From positions 1 to 32,576 of the forward strand of contig CANQCY010000021.1 in assembly GCA_947591245.1 (NCBI GenBank): a DNA stretch of 32,576 nucleotides, written 5' to 3'. The notes beneath the pieces are model-generated. The model was not told the origin of the DNA, did no database searches, and worked only from the letters and a program-made list of their open reading frames with translations. Made by a program: the position numbers and the translations under genes. Shown here piece after piece: positions 24,216 through 32,215 of the stretch (position 1 is the stretch's first letter; the number at the start of each line of letters is the position of its first letter). This DNA comes from an uncultured Lachnospiraceae bacterium (GTDB taxonomy: Bacteria > Bacillota > Clostridia > Lachnospirales > Lachnospiraceae).

Positions 24216-25738
24216 TGTCGAAGGGGAAAAAGAAAGCGGTTACGCTCGCCGTGCTCTGCGTTTTGCTGTTGGCGGGAATATGCGCATACTTCATGCTTCC
24301 GGAAGGCGAGGATGAAGAATCAGCGGAGAATGGTTCACAGGAGACAATCAGTCTCGTGAGCATCGATAAGGAAAATGCGTCATCAATTCATATAAGCTCC
24401 GGGGATAAGGAAGAAATTTCTCTCACGCATGAAGGGGAGGCGTGGCGGCTGGCTGACCTGCCCGATGCGCCTGTAGTGCAGGAGACGGTGGCGGGGATGC
24501 TGGACAAGGTGGCGCCGGTGACGGCGCTGGGTGAGCTGGAAGCGTCAGAGCTTTCCGAATACGGGCTGGATGCTCCGAGTATCGTTGTGAAAATCGGCGT
24601 TTCCGGAGGACAGGAATACGAGCTTAAATTTGGCGATGCAGTTCCGACCGAGGAAGGGTATTATGGGCTCTGCGGAGACTCGGGAAAAGTATATAAGTTT
24701 GCCTCCTCGCTGTACAGCGCATTTGATCTGGAGAAAAACGCATTGATTGAGAAGGAAGAGATCGCCGATATCAACGAGGAATATCTTATGTCAATTTCCG
24801 TTCAAAAGGGAGGCAAGGACACGTTCCGGGCGGAGATCGTTCCTGACGATAAAAAGGTGGATGCTTATACGAACTGGGTTATTTCCAAGCCGTATGAAAA
24901 ACTGCTTGCCGGAGCTTCGACGCAGGAGTGGTCAACGCTGCAGGAGAAATTTACATCGGTCAGCTTTGAAAAACTAGTGGACTACAAGTGTAGTGATCTT
25001 GGGAAATACGGGCTGGAAAAGCCGTCTGCTTCAGTGGAGGTACAGTATTTTGAACTGAAAGACGGTTATCAGATACCGGAAGAGACGGCAGAGCCGGATA
25101 ATAGCAGCAAATCTATACATAATGCGAATAAGACAAATGTTGTGCCGGATGAATATAAAGATAAAAAAAGCTATAAACTTCTTTTTGGAGGCCAGACGGA
25201 CGATGGCTCGTATTATGTCTGTATGGAAGGCTCCGATCAGGTATATGCGATGGCGGCAGGCAGCGCTGAGGGAATGTTTGACATCGATGCATATACTTAT
25301 ATGGATCATTGCGTGTATGCGACGCTGGCTACGGATATTACCGGATATGATGTGACGATAGGAAAACAGAAAATATCCGCCGCGCAGACGACGGTAAAGG
25401 GAGAAGACGGACAGGATAAGAATGTATGGACGCTGAATGGAAAGACAGTGCCGGAGGACAAGGTAGAAGAGTTTCTGACGCCGTACACAAAGATGTTTCT
25501 TCTGGAATTTACGTCCGAGGCGAAGGACAGCGTGAGGCCGAAAAACAGGAAACCGGTAATAGAGATTGTATACCACGAGGAAAACAGAGATGTCACAGTG
25601 AAGTATCTGCCTTATGACGGAACCAATTTCTATCGGGTCGACAAGGACGGAATGGATTATTTTCTGGTAGACAAGCGCTCGGTAGATGACGCGGCCGCTG
25701 CCTTTGAATCGCTGCTTACGCTTGATCTTTCGGAATAG
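24215..25738 (+). CDS. DUF4340 domain protein, membrane-anchored
   Basis: The 507-residue protein has an N-terminal membrane anchor (about 8-28) and a long outside region. That region has repeated beta-rich segments: WRLADLPDAPVVQETVAGML, GLDAPSIVVKIGVSGGQEYE, GLEKPSASVEVQY and a later YVCMEGSDQVYAM. This is the DUF4340 pattern. The family has no defined activity but is regularly encoded after GldG-type genes, so it is likely the last partner of the complex. AGGAGG lies eight bases before the ATG at 24215; the ORF's earlier in-frame ATG at 24191 is inside gldG and lacks a site. cysS starts 19 bp later. Confidence 0.85.
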   Translation: MSKGKKKAVTLAVLCVLLLAGICAYFMLPEGEDEESAENGSQETISLVSIDKENASSIHISSGDKEEISLTHEGEAWRLADLPDAPVVQETVAGMLDKVAPVTALGELEASELSEYGLDAPSIVVKIGVSGGQEYELKFGDAVPTEEGYYGLCGDSGKVYKFASSLYSAFDLEKNALIEKEEIADINEEYLMSISVQKGGKDTFRAEIVPDDKKVDAYTNWVISKPYEKLLAGASTQEWSTLQEKFTSVSFEKLVDYKCSDLGKYGLEKPSASVEVQYFELKDGYQIPEETAEPDNSSKSIHNANKTNVVPDEYKDKKSYKLLFGGQTDDGSYYVCMEGSDQVYAMAAGSAEGMFDIDAYTYMDHCVYATLATDITGYDVTIGKQKISAAQTTVKGEDGQDKNVWTLNGKTVPEDKVEEFLTPYTKMFLLEFTSEAKDSVRPKNRKPVIEIVYHEENRDVTVKYLPYDGTNFYRVDKDGMDYFLVDKRSVDDAAAAFESLLTLDLSE

Positions 25739-25757
25739 ATAATAGATGGAGGAATTT

Positions 25758-27179
25758 ATGAAAACAAAAACATATTTATACAATACGCTGTCGAATAAGG
25801 TAGAAGAGTTTGTGCCAAATGAAGAGGGAAAGGTGAAAATGTATACATGCGGCCCTACCGTATATCATTACGCTCATATCGGAAATCTGCGGAGTTATAT
25901 TATGGAGGATGTGCTTGAAAAGCATCTGCGTTTTGCCGGGTATGATGTGAAGCGCGTCATGAATATCACGGACGTAGGCCATCTTTCCAGCGATGGGGAT
26001 ACCGGGGAGGATAAGATGCTTGCCGGTGCGAAGCGGGAACACAAGACGGTGATGGATATCGCCCGATATTATACGGATGCGTTTTTCGAGGATTGCCGGA
26101 AGCTCGGGATCAAGCGGCCGGACGTTGTTGAGCCGGCTACAAATTGTATCGCCGAGTTTATTCGCATGATTGAAACGCTGCTTGAAAAGGGTTATGCGTA
26201 TATAGCCGGCGAAAATGTGTATTTTGACACGTCGAAGCTTGACAATTATTATGCGCTTTCTTCACAGAAGGAGGATGAGCTGCAGGTCGGCGTCCGTGAA
26301 GATGTGGAAGAGGATGCGAATAAGCGGAATAAGACGGATTTTGTGCTCTGGTTTACCAAATCCAAGTTTGATAATCAGGAACTCAAGTGGGATAGTCCGT
26401 GGGGCGTCGGGTATCCGGGCTGGCATATCGAGTGTTCCAGCATAGCTATCCGGCACTTGGGCGAGTATATGGATATACACTGCGGCGGCGTGGATAATAT
26501 TTTTCCGCACCACACGAACGAGATCGCTCAGAGTGAAGCGTATCTCGGGCATAAATGGTGCAATTACTGGTTTCATATCAACCATTTGAATACAACCGGG
26601 GGTAAGATGAGCAAATCAAAAGGAGAATTTCTCACGGTTTCGCTTCTGCAGGATAAGGGGTATGACCCCATGGCATACCGTCTGTTCTGCCTGCAGTCCC
26701 ATTACCGCAAACCGCTTGAATTTTCCTACGAGGCTCTTGATAATGCAGCGACAGCATATGAGAAACTCATTAAGAGGGTTAAGTCGGTGACGGATGAAGG
26801 GGCTGTTGATGAGACTGTTGTAGAAAAATATAAGGAGAGGTTTGCGGAGGCGGTTGGTAATGATATCAATACCTCGATGGGCTTGACGGTACTTTATGAG
26901 GCGCTGAAGGACGAGGCAAACGGAGCGACCAGACGCGCCATTGTTTCTGCTCTGGATGAGGTGCTTTCCCTTCAGTTGAATCGGGCGTGGGAGGAAACAG
27001 AGGAGCCCGAGGAAGACAAAGAACTTACTACTTATGTAGAAAATATGATTGCAGAGAGGGCTGCGGCAAAGAAGGAGAAAAACTTTGCGCGGGCAGATGA
27101 AATTCGCGAGCTGCTGAAAGAGAAGGGAATCCAAGTCAGGGATACGCACGAGGGAACTGTCTGGGAACGGATTTGTTAG
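25758..27179 (+). CDS. cysS: Cysteinyl-tRNA synthetase
   Basis: This 473-residue class I synthetase charges tRNA-Cys. Visible motifs are the zinc/active-site Cys31 in MYTCGPTVYHYAHIGN, with HIGN at 40-43, and HIECSSIA and HCGGVDNIFPHHTNE as further zinc ligands. KMSKS is at 283-287. The C-terminal anticodon region is complete. GGAGG five bases before 25758 decides the start over 25746. No T-box leader is present, as the gap to the upstream gene is only 19 bp, so it is probably co-transcribed with the Gld-like operon. Confidence 0.96.
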   Translation: MKTKTYLYNTLSNKVEEFVPNEEGKVKMYTCGPTVYHYAHIGNLRSYIMEDVLEKHLRFAGYDVKRVMNITDVGHLSSDGDTGEDKMLAGAKREHKTVMDIARYYTDAFFEDCRKLGIKRPDVVEPATNCIAEFIRMIETLLEKGYAYIAGENVYFDTSKLDNYYALSSQKEDELQVGVREDVEEDANKRNKTDFVLWFTKSKFDNQELKWDSPWGVGYPGWHIECSSIAIRHLGEYMDIHCGGVDNIFPHHTNEIAQSEAYLGHKWCNYWFHINHLNTTGGKMSKSKGEFLTVSLLQDKGYDPMAYRLFCLQSHYRKPLEFSYEALDNAATAYEKLIKRVKSVTDEGAVDETVVEKYKERFAEAVGNDINTSMGLTVLYEALKDEANGATRRAIVSALDEVLSLQLNRAWEETEEPEEDKELTTYVENMIAERAAAKKEKNFARADEIRELLKEKGIQVRDTHEGTVWERIC

Positions 27180-27201
27180 GGCGGCATTCGGATGAAAATA
27201 C

Positions 27202-27230
27202 TTTACATTACAGGCTAAAAAGCGTACAAT
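27202..27230 (+). promoter_or_regulatory. Promoter of the lipoprotein gene
   Basis: TTTACA (27202-27207) and TACAAT (27225-27230) are 17 bp apart, each one base off consensus, about 33 bp before the start codon. Confidence 0.7.
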
Positions 27231-27262
27231 ATTCGTATATCTGAGGAAAGAGGGTACACTTT

Positions 27263-27928
27263 ATGAGAAAAAGGAGATTACGGCACGTTTTTATGGCATG
27301 CTTTCTCATTGCATCCATGATGTTTGTGCTGACCGGATGCGGGAAAAAATTTGACGCCAGCCGTTATGTCAAAGGTTGTCTGGATGCTTCCACAAAAGGC
27401 GTTTTTACGGATTACTGCGACATGACAAATTCGACGGAGGAGGAAGTAAAGGAACAGTACGAGACAAGGATGAGCACGGAGTTGGAATCTATGATCGGCT
27501 CGATCACCATGACGGATGAAATGAAACAGCGATATTTAAGCATATACAAACAGATCTACAGCAACTGCAAATACGAAGTCGGGGAGGCAAAAGAAGGCAG
27601 GGATCAATCATATACCGTTCCGGTAAAGGTCTGCCGGTTAAATATATTTAAAAGCGCGCTGGACGAAACACAGCAGAGGCTTCAGCAAAGGATGGAAGAG
27701 ATGATCCGGAACAAACAGCCGACATCGACAGAGCTGACGATGCAGGCTTATGTCGAAATCCTTGCCGGAGTATTTGAGGAAAAACTGCAAAATCCCGAAT
27801 ATGGCGCAGAGGAAACTGTCACTGTGTCTGTCGTGGTGAACAGCGATTCCGATGAATATAAAATAGCGGATGAGGACTATGTGAAACTGTTTGCTGCGCT
27901 TGATGATGCGAGCGAGAGCCAGCAGTGA
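27263..27928 (+). CDS. Putative lipoprotein of unknown function
   Basis: The 221-residue protein has a basic N-terminus, a hydrophobic stretch and a lipobox LTGC at 23-26, so it should be lipid-modified at Cys26 and anchored outside the cytoplasmic membrane. The mature part is helical and charged (EEEVKEQYETRMSTELESMI, RLQQRMEEMIRNKQPTSTEL) and ends with a short beta segment VTVSVVVNSDSDEYKIADED. The function was not recognised. It has its own promoter after cysS and converges on the GH2 gene with 43 bp between the two stops. No clear intrinsic terminator is seen there. Confidence 0.8.
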   Translation: MRKRRLRHVFMACFLIASMMFVLTGCGKKFDASRYVKGCLDASTKGVFTDYCDMTNSTEEEVKEQYETRMSTELESMIGSITMTDEMKQRYLSIYKQIYSNCKYEVGEAKEGRDQSYTVPVKVCRLNIFKSALDETQQRLQQRMEEMIRNKQPTSTELTMQAYVEILAGVFEEKLQNPEYGAEETVTVSVVVNSDSDEYKIADEDYVKLFAALDDASESQQ

Positions 27929-27971
27929 TTTGATTTTGCCTCTATTCACGGCGTATGGGAAATAGCAACGA

Positions 27972-30900
27972 TTATTTCTCAAACTGCAGCCACTCTAAAT
28001 CGAATTTACATCCCGGAAGGAAAATCAGGTTCAGGTCGTAGTCGCCCGATACCGGTTTTAGCTCAAAGGCGAGCGTCTGGGATGTTTCGCTGTATGGAAA
28101 GTCTATGATCTGGTTTATGCTTTCGCCGATTCCGTCTGCCGGTACGAAACGGATGTGGATCGTATTTACTTCGATATGGGAGCGTCCGTGAATCGCGACC
28201 GCGCGGAAGCTGTCTTTGTCGAAATGCATATTCTTATATTCTATCGTAACATTGTTTCCAATCTGGCGTATGGCGTCGTTGTCAATAACAAATGAATCAC
28301 CGGTGACTGTTGAATTGTCGGAGGCGAGAAGGCGGGCATATGCCTTCTCGATTTTTGTGAAGTAAAAGCCCTGAAGAGACATTTTAACGTCAGGGTACGC
28401 GACGATCGAGATCGTCTGGACGCCTTTGAGGCGTCGGGAGAGCCGAAATACATTTTCCTGATAGTGGTTGTATTGGCTCTTGGCATGATAAGTTTCCCGC
28501 AAAAGGCATTCTCCTGTTTCTGATTTGACGCTGGGAGCGGAGGGGGAAGACGCGCTTCCATTCTGTTCGGGCGCGTCCGGCGTTCCCCGCCATACTTCGA
28601 GCTTAAGGGAGTCGCTGAAAGAAAAGATCGGAAGATGGATTTCATCTGAACCGTAATCGCCAAAATCCACATTTTCAAACGTGACCACAGTACGTTTATT
28701 TCCCGTTATGTATACGCCGCCCTGAAAGCTCAGGATGATTGTGTCGTCGGAACAGTATGAATAGCTGCTTGCCGGTACGATTTCATACGGGTCATGAGCA
28801 GCCATGCCCAGACCGGAAGCCGTAAATTCCAGTTCCGAGATAACCTCCACGTGGTCAAGGCCGTTGCTGCACGTGCAGCACAGGCGGAATTCGCCGTCGC
28901 CGACAGCCGTAACTGCGGCTGTATTTGTTTTCTCGTCAAAGGCGATATGCGCGGCGTTGCTTTCGACGCCGTTTTTATTGACTGCTTTGAAGCTGATGTC
29001 GCGGCAGGTAGCATTTTCCGGGTAGATCTTTGCGGTGATGGCAGTTGAAGGGGTGGTTTCGTTCAGTCGGTTTGTGCCGTGGTTTGTCAGCTCGATCTTT
29101 CTCACGGGGATTTCATCCATGGGCGCAAGGGGATCCGGCTTATTTTCTGTCCGGCATGGTATGCGCATCCGTTCGCTGCGCTGTTCGGCGCTTACCGCAT
29201 GCAGGATCAGATGCGCGTCCGGAAGCGATGGAGATGAGACGGTCACTTCGATATCTCCCGGTGTTGTTTTTGCTGCAATGATCGCCAGAAGTTTTCCGCT
29301 GAAAAGCTTGCGGCTCGTACCCTTATACTGGTCGAAATCGGCGCTATCGCCGTTATCAAGACCGATCAGCCGTCCGGCTCCGGTCACGGATACGTTCATG
29401 CGGCTGCGTCCGTTTGCGACCGGGATGCGGTTGGCATCCAGCGTGTCGATCGTGAGGAAGATCAGGTCTTCGCCATCGGCATTCAGCGCGTCTTTATCCG
29501 GCGTCAGCCGAATCGATGCAGGATCGCCGAACGAGCGCTGTTCATCTCTTGCGATGATGGAATCATTCTCGTCATAGGCAAGGGCAGTGAGGGTTCCTTT
29601 TTTGTAAGGAATCTGCCAGTCGCCGGAGAGAACGGAGCCGTTTTCGTGGTCGATCAGCGCTGTCCCCATGCTTGTTCCGTTAAAGAACAATTCAACTTTC
29701 GGTGCGTTTGAGAAAATACGGACATCGATTAGCTGTCCTTCATTGAAATCCCAGTAAGGCAGAATATGTACCATTGGATTGGCGCGGTAGTCGGTCCATG
29801 CGGACTGGTACATATAGAAGCTGTCTTTTTTAAATCCGGCCGTGTCGATTTGTCCGAAATAGGAATTTTTCGTAAAATAAGGCGTTGGTTCTCCGAGATA
29901 ATCAAAGCCGCTCCACACATACTGTCCGAAACAGAATGGCCGGCTGCGGTGGGCGGCAATTGCGTGTTCGGAATTTTTGGCGCCCCAGTTGGTTGTGCAG
30001 TTTCCGAGCGATGAGCACTGCTGGTCGTCAAAGGTGAGAAGGCGGTTTGCGAGTGGAAAGTGGTAAATACCCCGGCTCTGCAGGGTGGAGGCTGTCTCGC
30101 TTCCGAATATGTTCCAGTTTGGATATTTTTCATGGTGTTCGTCGTAGCATTTGTCGAGATAATTATAACCGACGAGGTCAACGATGCGCCCTGTCCGCTG
30201 TGCGGCCTCCCATTCAATATAGTTGGAGGCGATAGCCGTATAAGCGTTTTGCCGGTAGTCGAGTTCGCGCACAGCCTCGTGCAGCTCCGTTGCGATTTCA
30301 AGTCCTCGGTCTAAATGCGTGTCGTAAATTTCGTTTCCTATTCCCCAGATAAATACGCACGGATGGTTGCGGTCCTGGCGTACCCAGCTTGTGAGATCGG
30401 TTTTCCACCACTCCTTAAAATCATTGGCATAGTCATAGTCCGTCTTTTTCAACTCCCACATATCAAAGCTCTCTGTGTAAAGCAGGAAACCGAGCTCGTC
30501 ACACAGATCCAGCATGTGTGCGGACGGCATATTGTGGGCGCTGCGGATTGAATTGACGCCCATTTCTTTCAGCGTGAGCAGCTGACGGCGAAGGGCGGTC
30601 TTGTTTGCGGCAGCGCCGAGCGCGCCGTGCGTATGATGCTCGCATGTACCGTTTATTTTTTTATTTTTTCCGTTCAAGAAAAAGCCCTGATCGCTATCAA
30701 AGCGTATTGTGCGGAAGCCGAGGTTCTGTGTGAGCGTGTCGGTCCTTACTCCCTCCAGATAGAGTTCTGACGTGATTTTGTACAGATAAGGCGCCTCCGT
30801 ATCCCAAAGCAACGGATCGATGATTGTCAGTACCTGCTTGTCCGTTTTTACTGACTCCGACAGGGAAATCTCATTTTCGCGGGCTGTGATTTCATTTCCG

Positions 30901-31499
30901 TCAGCGTCGGTAATGATATGCCGTATGCGGCCGTCCCGGTATTTCTTTTCTCCTTCAAATATATATTCCGCATCAATAAAGACCTCCCATGTTTTTCCCA
31001 GCTGTTTGGTAGAAAGATAGGTGCCGTTATGCACAAAATGTGCCGCGGGGGCGGTGATAAGCCACACATCGCGGTAAATGCCGGATCCCGGATACCAGCG
31101 GCTGTTTGGAAGGCGGTACTCATTTCTGACGAGAATTTCATTTTCGCCGTCTTTCAGAAACGGAGTCAGGTCAACGATAAATTCAGAGTAGCCGTTTTTC
31201 CATGTAAAAATGTGTTCGCGGTTCAGATAAATAGCGGTGTCCATATAAACGCCCTCAAAGACAAGCCATATTTTTTCATCCGACGTGCCGGACAAAAGAT
31301 CTTCCTTTGCGAACGTTTTTTTATAACAGCTCACGGCTTCTTCATATAGATTTTTTGTATTGTAAATCATCCAGTCATGGGGGATATCCACGGGCTGCCA
31401 TCCGGCGCTGTCCCGTCCGGCAGAAGAGAAGATTTCGTCCAAAGGGGCGCCGAGTGGAAATTTGCAAAATGACCATTTGTCATTAAAAAGCTGCTTCAT
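27972..31499 (-). CDS. GH2-family beta-galactosidase-type glycoside hydrolase
   Basis: The protein has 1175 residues. Its N-terminal half is a complete GH2 module: a sugar-binding jelly roll (about 1-160), an Ig-like domain (about 160-270) and a TIM barrel. The catalytic acid/base is Glu390 (WGIGNE) and the nucleophile Glu468 (FGSETAST). After the barrel come a DUF4982/Ig-like segment (about 590-690), a further beta domain starting IRLTPDKDALNADGEDLIFL, and a Big-like domain (VRKIELTN...AKIYPENA). A C-terminal carbohydrate-binding-like region completes it. No signal peptide is present, so it probably acts in the cytosol on imported oligosaccharides. No transporter or regulator is beside it. 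Exact specificity (beta-galactoside or another beta-glycoside) is uncertain. Confidence 0.9.
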   Translation of the reverse strand: MKQLFNDKWSFCKFPLGAPLDEIFSSAGRDSAGWQPVDIPHDWMIYNTKNLYEEAVSCYKKTFAKEDLLSGTSDEKIWLVFEGVYMDTAIYLNREHIFTWKNGYSEFIVDLTPFLKDGENEILVRNEYRLPNSRWYPGSGIYRDVWLITAPAAHFVHNGTYLSTKQLGKTWEVFIDAEYIFEGEKKYRDGRIRHIITDADGNEITARENEISLSESVKTDKQVLTIIDPLLWDTEAPYLYKITSELYLEGVRTDTLTQNLGFRTIRFDSDQGFFLNGKNKKINGTCEHHTHGALGAAANKTALRRQLLTLKEMGVNSIRSAHNMPSAHMLDLCDELGFLLYTESFDMWELKKTDYDYANDFKEWWKTDLTSWVRQDRNHPCVFIWGIGNEIYDTHLDRGLEIATELHEAVRELDYRQNAYTAIASNYIEWEAAQRTGRIVDLVGYNYLDKCYDEHHEKYPNWNIFGSETASTLQSRGIYHFPLANRLLTFDDQQCSSLGNCTTNWGAKNSEHAIAAHRSRPFCFGQYVWSGFDYLGEPTPYFTKNSYFGQIDTAGFKKDSFYMYQSAWTDYRANPMVHILPYWDFNEGQLIDVRIFSNAPKVELFFNGTSMGTALIDHENGSVLSGDWQIPYKKGTLTALAYDENDSIIARDEQRSFGDPASIRLTPDKDALNADGEDLIFLTIDTLDANRIPVANGRSRMNVSVTGAGRLIGLDNGDSADFDQYKGTSRKLFSGKLLAIIAAKTTPGDIEVTVSSPSLPDAHLILHAVSAEQRSERMRIPCRTENKPDPLAPMDEIPVRKIELTNHGTNRLNETTPSTAITAKIYPENATCRDISFKAVNKNGVESNAAHIAFDEKTNTAAVTAVGDGEFRLCCTCSNGLDHVEVISELEFTASGLGMAAHDPYEIVPASSYSYCSDDTIILSFQGGVYITGNKRTVVTFENVDFGDYGSDEIHLPIFSFSDSLKLEVWRGTPDAPEQNGSASSPSAPSVKSETGECLLRETYHAKSQYNHYQENVFRLSRRLKGVQTISIVAYPDVKMSLQGFYFTKIEKAYARLLASDNSTVTGDSFVIDNDAIRQIGNNVTIEYKNMHFDKDSFRAVAIHGRSHIEVNTIHIRFVPADGIGESINQIIDFPYSETSQTLAFELKPVSGDYDLNLIFLPGCKFDLEWLQFEK

Positions 31500-31532
31500 T
31501 ATAAAATACCAATCCTTTCAATAGAAAAAGTT

Positions 31533-31561
31533 TTGCACTTTTAGTCATATTATAATATACT
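31533..31561 (+). promoter_or_regulatory. Divergent promoter for the GNAT-thiD unit
   Basis: TTGCAC (31533-31538) and TATACT (31556-31561) are 17 bp apart on the + strand and overlap the oppositely directed GH2 promoter. It would give a leader of about 160 nt before the GNAT start. Confidence 0.5.
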
Positions 31562-31577
31562 GTTGGTAAGTATTCAA
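31549..31577 (-). promoter_or_regulatory. Promoter of the GH2 gene
   Basis: On the - strand TTGAAT (31577-31572) and a perfect TATAAT (31554-31549) are 17 bp apart, about 50 bp upstream of the GH2 start. Confidence 0.75.
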
Positions 31578-31631
31578 GCGAAAGAGGGGGAGTGTAAAAA
31601 ATCACATTGATATGCTGGTTTTTCACACACG

Positions 31632-31716
31632 CAATTTGTGCCGGAGCGTCACAAATTGTTATGACGGCGGATCGCAAATTTGAGATCCGCGCCGCCCCGC
31701 CGCATAAACGCTCTGG
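31632..31716 (+). promoter_or_regulatory. Structured leader or palindromic element before the GNAT gene
   Basis: Hairpin 1 is CAATTTGTG (31632-31640) with CACAAATTG (31650-31658), a perfect 9-bp stem with a 9-nt loop. Hairpin 2 is GCGGATC (31667-31673) with GATCCGC (31684-31690), a perfect 7-bp stem around a palindromic AAATTT loop. The entire loop of hairpin 1 (CCGGAGCGT, 31641-31649) can pair with ACGCTCTGG (31708-31716), with one G-U pair, just before the GGAG ribosome site. No TPP riboswitch consensus was recognised although thiD is downstream. It may be a pseudoknotted regulatory RNA or a dispersed repeat. Confidence 0.55.
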
Positions 31717-31729
31717 AATGGAGATTAAT

Positions 31730-32203
31730 ATGCAAATATGCAGATTATATGAAAAGAATTTAATAGGGGCGCTCGAGCTTGTCAGGCAGGTGTTTATGAG
31801 CTGCGTCAGCGGGGATTTTGAAGAGAAGGGCGTCAGGACGTTCGAGTATTTTATACGGCGGGAGAATATGGAAGAGCGTATGAGGTCGGGAGAGATGGTA
31901 TTTTTCGGAGCTTATGAGTCTGCCCGGCTCATCGGCGTTATCGCTATGCGGAGCGGGCATCATGTCAGCCTCCTTTTTGTGGACGAGGCGTACCAGCGGC
32001 GCGGAGTGGCAAAACGGCTGCTTCGGCGCGGGGTGGCGCATTGTATTGACCAGAATCCGATGCTTCGGCATATTACGGTCAATGCGTCTCCAGTGGGTGT
32101 TCCGGCATATAAGGCGCTGGGGTTCTATCCGCTGTCTGAAGAGCGGATCGAAGAGGGGATGAGGTTTATGCCGATGAGGATTGATTTGCCGAGCGGTACA
32201 TAA
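31730..32203 (+). CDS. GNAT-family N-acetyltransferase
   Basis: The 157-residue protein has the GNAT core. The beta strand VSLLFVDEAY leads into the acetyl-CoA loop QRRGVAKRLLRR (89-100). The late segment ITVNASPVGVPAYKALGFYPLSEE is the usual asparagine/GFY region. The acceptor is unknown. Start 31730 is supported by GGAG six bases upstream; the ATG at 31718 is upstream of that site. The long frame to 31607 translates the palindromic leader and is not expected to be coding. thiD begins 12 bp after the stop with its own AAGGAGG, so the two form an operon. Confidence 0.87.
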   Translation: MQICRLYEKNLIGALELVRQVFMSCVSGDFEEKGVRTFEYFIRRENMEERMRSGEMVFFGAYESARLIGVIAMRSGHHVSLLFVDEAYQRRGVAKRLLRRGVAHCIDQNPMLRHITVNASPVGVPAYKALGFYPLSEERIEEGMRFMPMRIDLPSGT

Positions 32204-32215
32204 GGAGGCGTCAAA

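Noticed and set aside
25739-25757. T-box leader for cysS
   Set aside because: Only 19 bp separate it from the upstream gene.
25031-25783. 250-codon leftward open frame opposite the DUF4340 gene
   Set aside because: Shadow of a well-supported coding gene; it runs into the cysS start region and shows no domain.
27928-27980. Bidirectional terminator between the lipoprotein and GH2 genes
   Set aside because: Only a weak 6-bp AT-rich repeat (GAAATA 27959-27964, TATTTC 27973-27978) is present, without a T tract.
31607-31729. N-terminal extension of the GNAT frame through the palindromic leader
   Set aside because: The ribosome site GGAG at 31720-31723 serves the ATG at 31730, and the upstream part is explained by hairpins, not coding.
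31560-31730. TPP riboswitch for thiD
   Set aside because: The conserved CTGAGA and pyrophosphate-sensor segments are not present, and the leader precedes a GNAT gene first.
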